Assembly (NCBI RefSeq): GCF_022965805.1
Contig: NC_133101.1
Location: 21,485,054-21,549,053, forward strand
Origin: Primulina eburnea
Taxonomy: Eukaryota > Streptophyta > Magnoliopsida > Lamiales > Gesneriaceae
Direction of reading: 5' to 3'
Length of the DNA stretch: 64,000 nt
Shown here: positions 36,767-46,900 of the stretch, in pieces
Layout of the letters: each line of letters begins with the position of its first letter
How positions within the stretch are numbered: the first letter of the stretch is position 1
The notes under the pieces: model-generated
Databases searched by the model: none
Told to the model about the DNA's origin: nothing
What the model saw: the letters and a program-made list of their open reading frames with translations, nothing else
Program-made: the position numbers and the translations under genes

Positions 36767-38208
36767 TGACAACTTTAGAAAGGATTGGTTTAGACGATCT
36801 ACAAGAGCTTGCAGAATCTTTTGCAAATCTCAAAGTAGTAGATCTGAAGATGAACAGAGCAGTAGGGGAAACCCCACCTGCTATAACCTGGTCATCCTCT
36901 CAAGCACCACCAAGAGAAAGTGTGGGATCTCAAGATGAAAACATGAGAGAATCTCAATCGGATTTCCATACTGGTGGAGGATCACACCCAGCAGGGACAA
37001 GGGCAAGGAGAAACCAAATTCCTTTGCACCAAACACCCTATGGGAAAACTGTTTTAGATCCTATACATCCTTACGGGGTTATGCTTAACCTTGATGTATT
37101 AGACTTCAAAAACAGAGAAGATCTCATAGATGATTGGACATCTGCTATGAGAATTGCAGCAGGAACACTCGATCTCAACAAAGAAAGATTCATTAAACTG
37201 TTAGAAATGAGTCTTATGGGATCAGTGAAAATCGCTTGGGAAATGACTTCATCAGACATGAAAGAGTCAGTCCTAGCGGGTGAATCTCTTAGTGAGATCG
37301 CTGGAAAGATGGCTACCCTATTTAAAGCACACTTTATAGGGGTAGACTATTTCAACACTCAAGATACAGAGAAGAAGAAAAAATATACTCAAGCTTTGTA
37401 TAGTCTTGAATTACATGATATATGTTTGGTGGATGAATACATTATGTTATTCACTAAATATAGATGGAATTCAGGAGTCGAAGAAGATATAGCTATGCAG
37501 CTTTTCTTCGCAAAAATGCCAAGCCCTTGGAGAAAAATGCTCATAAGGGAATACGTACCTGGTAATCCAGATACGTTGGCAAGAAGAGCCTCTTTTCTTA
37601 AAGGAAAATTGGCAGAATGGTGCCATATGACAGCATTACAAAAGAATTACAAACGTTTAAGGGGTATCAACAAAAGAACTCCTTTGTGTTGTAAGGAAAA
37701 TGATCTTCCAACTATTATTGGAAGTAAACCACAGAAGCATAAGAGAAAAAATTTTAGATCTCATCCTTATGCTAGAAGTGACAAGAGTTCTTGGAAACCA
37801 AGAACAATATGGTCTAGACAGAAAGCCAGATCTTATAAATCTGGACAAAGAAGTGGACCATCAAGAAGTAGGATATCATCCCAAGCATCGAGTTCATCTC
37901 GAAGCACAGGAAGAACACCTACAAAGAAAACTTTCAGAAGAGCTCATACTAGAGCCAATGAAAGTTTCAAGGATTGTAATTGCTGGACATGTGGAGCAAG
38001 AGGTCATATCTCGACCAATTGTCCAGAAAACGAGAAAAGAGATATTAAACGCTTTGATCCTACTCCGGATATTGAAGAAGCAGTTTATTACCAAGATCTT
38101 ATTCAAGTATACCGATTTGAGGATATCGCCTCAGATGAAAGTATATATGAAGAAGAAGAAGTCTTAAGTCAAGAAGAATCTGATGGAACAGAATCGGAAT
38201 CTGACTGA
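36766..38208 (+). CDS. pararetrovirus coat protein (Gag-like), 480 aa
   Basis: The protein packages viral DNA. Its central part (DPIHPYGVMLNLDVLDF, DDWTSAMRIAAGTLDL) matches the conserved capsid region of plant pararetroviruses. It is followed by a strongly basic Arg/Ser-rich stretch at about residues 320-400 and one zinc knuckle, CWTCGARGHISTNC (C-x2-C-x4-H-x4-C). The tail is acidic and ends DESIYEEEE...ESESD. This basic-knuckle-acidic order is typical of caulimovirid coat proteins. The ATG overlaps the ORF1 stop by one base, and the end overlaps the movement protein ORF by 26 bases. No break is seen. Copy 2 is broken in the same gene. Confidence 0.88.
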   Translation: MTTLERIGLDDLQELAESFANLKVVDLKMNRAVGETPPAITWSSSQAPPRESVGSQDENMRESQSDFHTGGGSHPAGTRARRNQIPLHQTPYGKTVLDPIHPYGVMLNLDVLDFKNREDLIDDWTSAMRIAAGTLDLNKERFIKLLEMSLMGSVKIAWEMTSSDMKESVLAGESLSEIAGKMATLFKAHFIGVDYFNTQDTEKKKKYTQALYSLELHDICLVDEYIMLFTKYRWNSGVEEDIAMQLFFAKMPSPWRKMLIREYVPGNPDTLARRASFLKGKLAEWCHMTALQKNYKRLRGINKRTPLCCKENDLPTIIGSKPQKHKRKNFRSHPYARSDKSSWKPRTIWSRQKARSYKSGQRSGPSRSRISSQASSSSRSTGRTPTKKTFRRAHTRANESFKDCNCWTCGARGHISTNCPENEKRDIKRFDPTPDIEEAVYYQDLIQVYRFEDIASDESIYEEEEVLSQEESDGTESESD

Positions 38209-39418
38209 AGACGAGGTGTTTCGACACGAAACACATGAAGATCTGTCTGGATTTTTCAGCCAGACAACAATATCTCATAACATGGTTCAAAGAATCATGA
38301 GAGAAAATCCGAGCCTACAGAGATATCAAGGTTTCTCTGCAGGACAGGTAGAAAAGTTCTTAGGAAGTCTTGGCCTAAGAAACAGAAAGCATCATCTAAT
38401 CTATAAAGTTTCTAGAAGGGAAATGGCAATCCCGATTGAACTTACGGGAAATAGAATGGAGATGCAGTTAATTCCTTCCGAAGAAATTAAGGAGGAATTA
38501 CAAAAACTCAAGATAGAAGTAGCAAGGACTATGTCCTGGATTCATATCGGAGCAATCCAAATTATGATAAAGGCTACTTTCAAAGAAGGGATAGATTCAC
38601 CAATCGATATTGCTATATGCGATAAAAGAATGGGGAATCTACAAGATTCAGTACTGGGAACCATCTCAGGAAACCTCTGTGCAGGAAAAATTGTAGGAGT
38701 CATCTATCCAAGGATAGCCTACAACATGGCAGATAGAGATTTCAGCCGAGCCTTGACATTGCATCAGAACTTCAAGGAAAAAAGGTTGATGAAAGAAGGT
38801 AATAGACCATATTCTATTACCTATCAGATTTCATATGCTCTATCTAATACACATCATTCTGAATTGTTTATTAGAAATGAGTTTATTGAAATCCCTGAGA
38901 TATTCGGAAAATTTGCTCAGGCAATTTATCCAGAAAGAGTCGAGTTTCCTTTAATACAGGAAACAGATATCCAGATCCAAGACAAACCGATTCTACAGAG
39001 GAATCAAAGTCTTAAACTGGAATCAAGAAGACTATCTTTTCAAGGAGATAGAATTACAAGTTACAGATGGGATAAAAAGCCTGTCATAGAAACCCAACAG
39101 GAGCTGAAAAGTTTTTCTACAATAGGAAAGCTTAGATGCCCAGAAGGTTGGAAGGAGGTAGAAATAGTATTTGATATTACAAAACAAAGGAATCAATTTC
39201 CTTGTAATTCAATATACTATTTGGAACAACCTACGATAGGAACTTACCAAGGACTGATTAATATCGGAGAATTGGAAGTCCATATCCAAGGAATTCCAGG
39301 TAAAGAATCAGATCGACTGATTCTTGGACTAGAGTTTCTTGAGAAACACAAACCTTGGAAACGTCTAGAGCATGGAATGGAGTTTATGGCAGAAGATAAG
39401 ATGTGGAAAGTCCAATGA
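38183..39418 (+). CDS. pararetrovirus movement protein (30K type), 411 aa
   Basis: A 30K-superfamily movement protein, which would line plasmodesmata for cell-to-cell spread. The core includes IGAIQIMIKATFKEGIDSPI, ICDKRMGNLQDSVLGTISGN, and YALSNTHHSELF. The family's conserved Asp falls in the AICDKR segment. The C-terminal part (about residues 330-411) ends with GIPGKESDRLILGLEFLEKH, which resembles the ILG-x2-FL flap region of retropepsins rather than a usual movement protein tail. The start overlaps the coat ORF by 26 bases. The stop overlaps the polymerase start (ATGA). It is open throughout in copy 1. Confidence 0.85.
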   Translation: MEQNRNLTEDEVFRHETHEDLSGFFSQTTISHNMVQRIMRENPSLQRYQGFSAGQVEKFLGSLGLRNRKHHLIYKVSRREMAIPIELTGNRMEMQLIPSEEIKEELQKLKIEVARTMSWIHIGAIQIMIKATFKEGIDSPIDIAICDKRMGNLQDSVLGTISGNLCAGKIVGVIYPRIAYNMADRDFSRALTLHQNFKEKRLMKEGNRPYSITYQISYALSNTHHSELFIRNEFIEIPEIFGKFAQAIYPERVEFPLIQETDIQIQDKPILQRNQSLKLESRRLSFQGDRITSYRWDKKPVIETQQELKSFSTIGKLRCPEGWKEVEIVFDITKQRNQFPCNSIYYLEQPTIGTYQGLINIGELEVHIQGIPGKESDRLILGLEFLEKHKPWKRLEHGMEFMAEDKMWKVQ

Positions 39419-41439
39419 CCACAAGTCCATTCTCCATATACATTCCAGTAGGAATGTTGTATGAACAATATAAGGCAGAATACTTTGCTGCATATATTGA
39501 TTCAGGTGCTGGAATATGTACAGCAAAACGAGGAGTTTTTCCAAATAATTTGGAAGAAGAGTTACCCAAGATTGCTGGAAGAGATTTTTCCAGAAGAATC
39601 TTAATCTTATGTAAAGGGATTAAGATGACTGAAATTATGATTGGCGGTGCAGGACAAACACCTTGGTACAAGGTAAAAACACCACCAATTTATTTTCATG
39701 ATACAGGAGCTGACATATTGTTAGGAAATAATTTCCTACAAATGTTCAAGTCCTATACACAAGAAAATGAGACTAGAAGATTAGTGTTCACAACACCATG
39801 TGCTCACAAAATCATAGTCCAGAGACTTCGAGAGGCATTTTACAGAAAATTGCCAATCCAGTTTTGCAACAAGCGTGGTGATTCAGGAAAACTTCTGAAC
39901 CCAAAAATGAAGGATTCAAGACGGTTTGGAGAAACAATGCTCCAGTTGAGAGCAGATAAAGAACTCCAACTAGAAGATATAGAATGCCTAAAGATAACTC
40001 TACAAACAAATGAAGTAGAGTTCGAGTCTAAGGTATCATTGGAAGATGTCAAGAAGAGGATCAAAGAAAATTACAATGAAGATCCCTTGGCATGGTGGGA
40101 CAGAAATCAACTCAGGGCTTGCCTCAAGATCAAGGAAGGCAAAGAGTATGAATTTGTCCGTTGTAAACCCATCCCAATGAACATCATTGATCAAAGGGAT
40201 ATGCAGATTATAATCAAGGAACATTTGGACCTTGGTTTGATCAAAGCAGGTATGTCACCATATAGCAGTCCAGGTTTTCTGGTAAGAAACCATGGTGAGA
40301 TAAAACGAGGAAAACCCAGATTGGTTATTAATTATCAAGAAATTAATAAGATTCTGGAGTTTGATGGGTATTTTATACCTAGTAGAGAACACTTGATTAG
40401 TTGTATACGCAACGCCAAGATATTCTCTAAGTTTGATTGCAAGTCCGGATTCTATCAGATTCGGATGCAGGAAGAAAGCAAGAAATTCACAGCTTTCTCC
40501 ACACCGCAAGGACATTACATCTGGGAGGTATTACCAATGGGATTGGCTAATTCACCACAGATTTTTCAAAGAAAGATGGATAATCTTTTCAAAGATTATT
40601 TCAAGTTTATGTTTGTTTACATCGACGACGTTTTAATAGCGTCTAAAGATATGAATGAACATGTTAAACATTTGGAGATTTTCTCTAATGTTTGCAAGAA
40701 AGAAGGACTGGTTTTATCTGAAAAGAAAGCAGTCATTGCTACAAGGAAGATTGAATTCCTCGGAATTGAAATCGATGAGTCAGGAATAATTCTGCAAGAC
40801 CATATAGTTGAAAAGGTGCAGAATTTTCCAGAAAGTCTCAAAGACAAGAAACAACTTCAAAGTTTTTTAGGAGTTGTTAATTTTGCTGGGATGTTTATCA
40901 AAAACCTAGCAAAACACAGGAAGGTGTTCAGTCCATTGTTGAAAAAAGATGCTAGATTTATATGGACAGACGAACACACCAAAGGACTTATCCATTTAAA
41001 GGAAGTTTGCAAAAATCTTCCAAAAATGGCTATTCCTCAAGATGAAGATGATCTGGTATTATATACTGATGCCAGTGATCATTGGTGGGCAGCAGTTCTT
41101 ACTAAGCTCACCCCAGAAGGAGAACAACCATGCAGATATTGTAGTGGGTTATTCTCAGATGCAGAAGCCATAAGATGGCATATCAACGAAAAAGAATTTT
41201 ATGCAGTAAAGAGGGCTTTTGAAAAATGGCCATTATTTCTACTTGCAAAGAAATTCACTTTGAAAGTTGATAATACTCAAGTTAAAGCTTTTTTAAGGAA
41301 TAGAATTGAGTCTAAACCTGAGAAGGCTAGATTATTACGATGGCATGCACTATGTCAAAATTATATTTTTGATATTGTGATAATTAAATCTCATGAAAAT
41401 ATTCTTGCAGATTTTTTAACAAGAGATGGACAGCATTGA
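39415..41439 (+). CDS. pararetrovirus protease-RT-RNase H, 674 aa
   Basis: The viral polymerase. It has an aspartic protease with active site AYIDSGAGIC and ILLGNNFL; a reverse transcriptase with LVINYQEINKI, LPMGLANSPQIF and catalytic YIDDVLIAS; and RNase H with LYTDASDHWWAAVL, INEKEFYAVKRA and a final HENILADFLTRD. There is no integrase or chromodomain, which separates it from Gypsy polymerases. The ATG at 39415 is preferred over the upstream GTG because it overlaps the movement protein stop as ATGA and is conserved in copy 2 (60597). All catalytic residues I can place are present and the frame is open. Confidence 0.93.
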   Translation: MTTSPFSIYIPVGMLYEQYKAEYFAAYIDSGAGICTAKRGVFPNNLEEELPKIAGRDFSRRILILCKGIKMTEIMIGGAGQTPWYKVKTPPIYFHDTGADILLGNNFLQMFKSYTQENETRRLVFTTPCAHKIIVQRLREAFYRKLPIQFCNKRGDSGKLLNPKMKDSRRFGETMLQLRADKELQLEDIECLKITLQTNEVEFESKVSLEDVKKRIKENYNEDPLAWWDRNQLRACLKIKEGKEYEFVRCKPIPMNIIDQRDMQIIIKEHLDLGLIKAGMSPYSSPGFLVRNHGEIKRGKPRLVINYQEINKILEFDGYFIPSREHLISCIRNAKIFSKFDCKSGFYQIRMQEESKKFTAFSTPQGHYIWEVLPMGLANSPQIFQRKMDNLFKDYFKFMFVYIDDVLIASKDMNEHVKHLEIFSNVCKKEGLVLSEKKAVIATRKIEFLGIEIDESGIILQDHIVEKVQNFPESLKDKKQLQSFLGVVNFAGMFIKNLAKHRKVFSPLLKKDARFIWTDEHTKGLIHLKEVCKNLPKMAIPQDEDDLVLYTDASDHWWAAVLTKLTPEGEQPCRYCSGLFSDAEAIRWHINEKEFYAVKRAFEKWPLFLLAKKFTLKVDNTQVKAFLRNRIESKPEKARLLRWHALCQNYIFDIVIIKSHENILADFLTRDGQH

Positions 41440-41973
41440 CATTGATGCTATTATCAAGATGCAGAGGCATTTGAGGGAACACCTTGAAATGCTTCAAACC
41501 GAGTTTAACAAGTTGGCCGTTAACGCAGAAGTTGCGGGAAGGCTACAACAAGCTGATAAGAGAATTGTCTCTGATCGAATTACAGGTTGTTTACAGGCAT
41601 ATACTCAGTTATGGTCTGTAATGCAAAGGCCTATCCTCCAAGGCATTGAGAAGCCATTGGTTTCTCAAATGGAGAGTTTTCGAGTACAGGACTCTATACC
41701 TGTAGCGGGGGATTCAAATACCCCTTGCACAAGTGTTAAGTCGGGATCATCACCAGATGAGTCGATTGAAACAAAAATTGAGACTCCTGATCCTTATCTT
41801 GAGTCCTCAAGTCAACCCTTCACCTCGGGGATTGAAGAGGGAGAGATCAACCTTAGGCCTCGAATTGATAAAGGCAAATCTAAGGTTGGTACTAACGAAA
41901 CGACAATTTCTCCATTTCAGATTTACCAGCAGAATTGGGAGAAATTAAAAACAAGAATTGGCATTAACCCAGC
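41426..41973 (+). pseudogene. pararetrovirus ORF5, N-terminal part before the Gypsy 2 insertion
   Basis: ORF5 starts inside the polymerase end with a 14-base overlap. The first 100 residues look helical and coiled-coil-like (QRHLREHLEMLQTEFNKLAV), followed by a Ser/Thr/Glu-rich linker. Gypsy 2 splits it at codon 183. Position after the polymerase matches the transactivator/inclusion-body gene of several Caulimoviridae, but I see no diagnostic motif, so the function is open. The two genomic parts have compatible lengths, so the frame was open when Gypsy 2 inserted. Confidence 0.75.
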
Positions 41974-42483
41974 TGTGGGGACCCGGACGCTAATCAAGTT
42001 CTTAATCATCTTTGGGACTAATTAATCAATTATAAAACAGGATCTAAAATTTTTTTTTTAATGCGGAACGTAGTGAAATCAAACCATATACACATATCAG
42101 TATATAACATACACGTCCTGTATCACAAACATTTATTCAAACTAGGGTTTGACAACTACTATCAAGTGTTCAACCCTATCTCTAGTCCAAGTCCGGTGCC
42201 ACCACTCTAATCACGATCTTTCTTCATCTCCTCAACCCTGTACCTGTCCCACCTGTTGTCATGTACACATACAGACAAGACAACAGCCGGATAATTCCGG
42301 TGAGAATATAATCCCAGTATAAATCAACGAAACATGCAATCATATAAACAATATAAAGCATGTAATCAGGTAACGTGAATATGTATCAAAATCTGAAACA
42401 TAAACAATATCAAATCAAACTGTCGACATCAATCATAATTCAGACTAGACTCAATCCTAGTCTAGGGATCCCGGTTTCCAGAT

Positions 42484-42668
42484 GTGGTATTCCTATATCG
42501 ACTTCCGTAAAGGATGGAACCATAATCTCTATTACTCGATATAACCAGTGCCCTGGTATTCCTATATCGAATTCCGTAATAGAAGAATTCCAATACCCTT
42601 TACTCGATATAACCAAATATGGTGTTCCTATATCGAATTCCGTAATAGATTCCATTACTCGATATAAC
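42484..42668. repeat. three tandem TATCGA hairpin units in the Gypsy 2 LTR
   Basis: Three units of about 60 bp begin GGTRTTCCTATATCGA and end TACTCGATATAACCA. TATCGA pairs with TCGATA, and GTAAT with ATTAC in the third unit. Loop sequence varies while the pairing arms stay. An equivalent set lies at about 49175-49360 in the other LTR. Confidence 0.75.
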
Positions 42669-43589
42669 CAAACATCCAGTGTCCTGACCTAACCGTCAAG
42701 GACTGTAGTTCTATCGCTAGCATCCTATCTTGTGACATCGTGCAATGTGCCGTGGCGATACTACCACTATCCGGCACTTCTGTCACAAGATAACTCGTCT
42801 AATACCTGTCATCTAAATTCAAGAGAACAAGTATATTAATCAATGTAATGCAAATATCCATGCAATAAAATAAAGTATGTGATTTAGGGAAACCCAAGTC
42901 TAAACCGACTCAAGTCCATCTCCCAATACCACATTGACTTATACCTTTCGTTGCAGTCTCGGTTTCCTGCTCAGTCGAAGTCCTGAATTCACAGTCTGTC
43001 TGGTAATCACAATATCAATAATCTCATATCAATATACCTCCCAAATCGATAACAATCTGATCAATCTGAATTTAATTCAAAATCAACGGCATAACAGTAT
43101 CATTTCACTATTCCCGTCAATACCATCTCAACATCTATCAATTACAATCTATAACACATATCCAATATAAACTGTAATCGATTCATAATCCAAATCTGTC
43201 CGGTATCAACTGATTATGATCAGAAAATCATAACAATTCCATAATCAGTCTATTTCTTAATCTGACTTCGATTCTACGATGTCTAACATATCAAGAACAC
43301 CATATATGAATTCCATTCAATTCTGACAATAGCATAATTTCAAAGCATGTCAAAACGTAGCAAAACTTACGTCAAGTTGTAGCCTACGTCGCTAGGAACT
43401 CGGTACCGAAGTCGGATTCAAAATCAGACGGACGGATTTCTCATAAAAGGCGTAAGGATTTTTCACTCTTTTCCCCTGACCCTTTTCTCGATTCCTTCTT
43501 TGTTTTCTTATCAAAGAACAAACGTATATATGTATATATACTTACGTTGCATGTTTCAGCAACGTGTCACCTTTCCATGAATCTCGGCT

Positions 43590-43769
43590 GGCGCTCGAGC
43601 GGTAATAAACTACCGCTCGAGCGCTGCAGTTTCTGTCCGATTACTTTCGGATTACACATTTGGCGCTCGGGCGGTCAAAAACTACCGCCCGGGCGCCACT
43701 TCTTCTGTCCAAGATGTGTTCCTATTGGACTTTGGCGCTCGAGCGGTCATTTCTTACCGCTCGGGCGCC
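43590..43769. repeat. three GC-rich hairpins in the Gypsy 2 LTR U3
   Basis: Hairpins at 43590-43624, 43662-43697 and 43733-43769 have the form GCGCTCGAGCGGTA...TACCGCTCGAGCGC, with AT-rich loops. The second has a paired change in the arm (GAGCGG to GGGCGG with CCGCTC to CCGCCC). In element orientation they lie 130-310 bases into the LTR. The other LTR has the same set at 50283-50462. Confidence 0.85.
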
Positions 43770-43899
43770 AATGTTTCTGTCCAACAATTGCACCCTTCAA
43801 ATATAATTTTATTTCGTGTCCCGATTAATCCTTTCGTAATCATATCAAATTATAAATCAATAATTACCGATTACTAGGATTAAGTTTCCGGGCATTACA

Positions 43900-43914
43900 T
43901 TTCTCCCCCCCTAA
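43900..43914 (-). promoter_or_regulatory. Gypsy 2 polypurine tract
   Basis: AGGGGGGGAGAAA on the minus strand directly precedes the downstream LTR. Confidence 0.88.
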
Positions 43915-43994
43915 GATACGATTTCGTCCTCGAAATCACAAGCAATCTATCATATCAACAAGGAGTATATACAGAAATGTATTCGAAATTTACA

Positions 43995-46900
43995 TCAGTG
44001 AAATAATGCTGGGAATTCTTGTCTCATATCAGACTCAGTCTCCCACGTAGCTTCTTCAACACCATGACGAGTCCATTGAACTTTCACAAGAGGAATCATC
44101 TTTGTTCTGAGCTGTTTTTCTTTACGATCGATAATCCGGATCGGCTTCTCGACATAACTCAATGTCTCATCCAGCTCAGTCTCGTCTGGTTGAATAACAT
44201 GGGAATCATCAGGGAGATATTTCCGCAGCATTGATACATGAAAAACATCATGTATTCCAGATAATGAAGGCGGTAATGCTAGTCGATAGGCACGGTCTCC
44301 TATCTTCTCGAGAATCTCATAAGGACCCACGTATCGTGGAGACAATTTCCCTTTCTTCCCAAATCGCACAACACCCCTGAAAGGAGAAATCTTCAGGAAT
44401 ACTCGGTCTCCTGCCTCAAATACCAACGGTCGTCGTCTGAGGTTGGCATATTTGGCTTGTCGGTCCTGAGCTGCCCTCATTTTCTTCTGAATCAACTTTA
44501 CTTTTTCATTCATATCTCTGATCATGTCAGGTCCAGTCTCAGGAACTTCAGAGATATCATCCCAGTAAAGAGGCGATCGACATTTCTTTCCGTACAACGC
44601 TTCGAATGGAGCCATCTCAATACTTGTTTGATAGCTATTGTTGTACGAAAACTCGCAAAGAGGCAATGCATCTTGCCAATTAGTGCTAAAATCCAGCACT
44701 ACAGCTCTCAGCATATCTTCTAATGTCTGGATCGTACGTTCTGACTGTCCGTCAGTTTGTGGATGATATGCGGTACTAAAATGCAACTTCGTACCGAGAG
44801 CTTGCTGCAAACTCTGCCAGAAGTGCGAAGTAAACCGAGAATCACGGTCTGAAACAATCGACTTCGGCACTCCGTGCAGTCTGACAACTTCCTTGACGTA
44901 GATATCGGCTATCTGATCGTATCTGTAGGTCATCTTGTATGGAATGAAACATGCCGATTTGGTCAATCGATCAATCACGACCCAAATCGCATCATAACCT
45001 CGGGAGGATCTTGGTAATTGTGTCACAAAATCCATGGAAATATGATCCCATTTCCATTCAGGAATATACAAACTCTGTAACAATCCTCCTGGTTTCTTTC
45101 GTTCAGCCTTCACCTATTGGCAATTCAGACACTTGGCTACAAATTCAGTCACATCAGATTTCATTTGTTTCCACCAATACTGTGTCTTTAAATCATTATA
45201 CATTTTCCTGCCACCAGGATGAATGCTAAATCGACTGTTGTGTGCTTCTGTCAGTATCCGCTGTCTCAACTCCGAAACATTCGGTACAACAAGACGATTA
45301 TTCACATACAAAGTACCATTTTGGACCTGATATTCTGACCGATGTCCAGCTTTGACCAAAGCAATCGACTTCTGCACATTCTGATCAACTCTTTGAGCCG
45401 CTTTAATTTTCAAAATCAGCTCTGGTTCCGCTTGAATAGTATATAATCTCATTGGTCTCTGATCTGTCTCAAATACTAATCCAGACAAACAGCAGTCTTC
45501 AATCAAATTCGAAACACCTATCGTCGATAAGGATAGTGCACATACCTTTCGACTCAGCGCATCTGCTGCTGCGTTGGATTTCCCTGGATAGTATTTAATC
45601 TCACAATCAAAGTCTTTCAATAAATCCAGCCATCTTCGCTGTCTCATATTCAACTCTGATTGGGAAAACAGATATTTCAAGCTTTTATGATCAGAATAAA
45701 TTTCGAATTTCTCACCGTACAGATAATGTCGCCATATCTTTAATGCAAAGACTATAGCTGCCAATTCAAGATCATGAATCGGGTATCGAGTTTCATGGGG
45801 TTTCAGCTGTCTCGAGGCATAAGCAATCACATGCCCCCGCTGAAGGAATCTTCAACACAGGCGCACTGGTCAATCTCTTCTTTAACTCCAGAAAACTGGT
45901 CTCACATTCCTCAGACCAATTAAACGGAGCATTCTTCTGAGTCAACTGCGTAATCGGTTTGGCAATACTCGAAAAATCTTTAATGAATCGACGATAATAT
46001 CCTGCCAAACCCATAAAACTGCGAATTTCCGGCACAGATGTAGGTCTCGGCCAAGAAATCACGGCCTCAACCTTACTGGGATCAACTGATATACCGTCTC
46101 CCGATATAATGTGACCCAAAAACACAACCTGTTTCAGCCAAAACTCGCATTTCGACAATTTAGCATACAGTTTCTCTGCCCTCAAAATTCTCAACACAGT
46201 CCTCAGATGATTAGCATGCTCAATCATATTCTTTGAATAAATCAATATATCATCAATGAATATGATAACAAAATCATCCTAGTATTTCTGAAATACGCGG
46301 TTCATCAATCCCATAAATACCGCAGGTGCATTCGTCAAACCAAAAGGCATGACAATAAACTCATAGTGTCCATACCTGGTTCTGAATGCTGTCTTTGAGA
46401 TATCAGAATCCCTGACTCTCAGTTGATGGTATCCAGATCTCAGATCGATCTTGGAATACACAGAAGAACCTTGCAACTGATCAAACAAATCATCAATACG
46501 AGGCAATGGGTATTTATTCTTTACCGTTGCCTTGTTCAGCTGCCGGTAGTCGATACAAAGTCTCATCGACCCGTCTTTCTTTCTCACGAACAGTACTGGA
46601 GCACCCCAAGGAGAAACACTCGGTCTAATGTACCCCTTGGCTAGTAAATCCTCCAACTGTTCTTTCAACTCTTTCAATTCAATCGGTGCCATCCGGTATG
46701 GAGCTTTCGAAATCGGAACTGTTCCTGGCATCAACTCAATGCTGAAGTCTATCTCTCGAATCGGAGGCAATCCAGGAATCTCATCTGGAAAGACATCAGC
46801 AAACTCACACACCACTGGCAAGTCCGCCAATGATGGGCTCGTCTTCAGTAAATCAACTGAATATACCAGGAATCCATCCGCTCCCTTCTGCAATAATCGA

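Larger units (their letters stand above)
41974..43899 (-). repeat. Gypsy 2 LTR (3' in element orientation)
   Basis: 1926 bp, TGTGGGGACCCGG...GGGCATTACA on the plus strand. It contains two sets of hairpin repeats, listed separately. Confidence 0.95.

Noticed and set aside
42375..42692. 105-aa ORF present twice (also 49066-49383) with repeated sequence
   Set aside because: It is the translation of the TATCGA hairpin repeats in the two Gypsy 2 LTRs, not a repeat protein.
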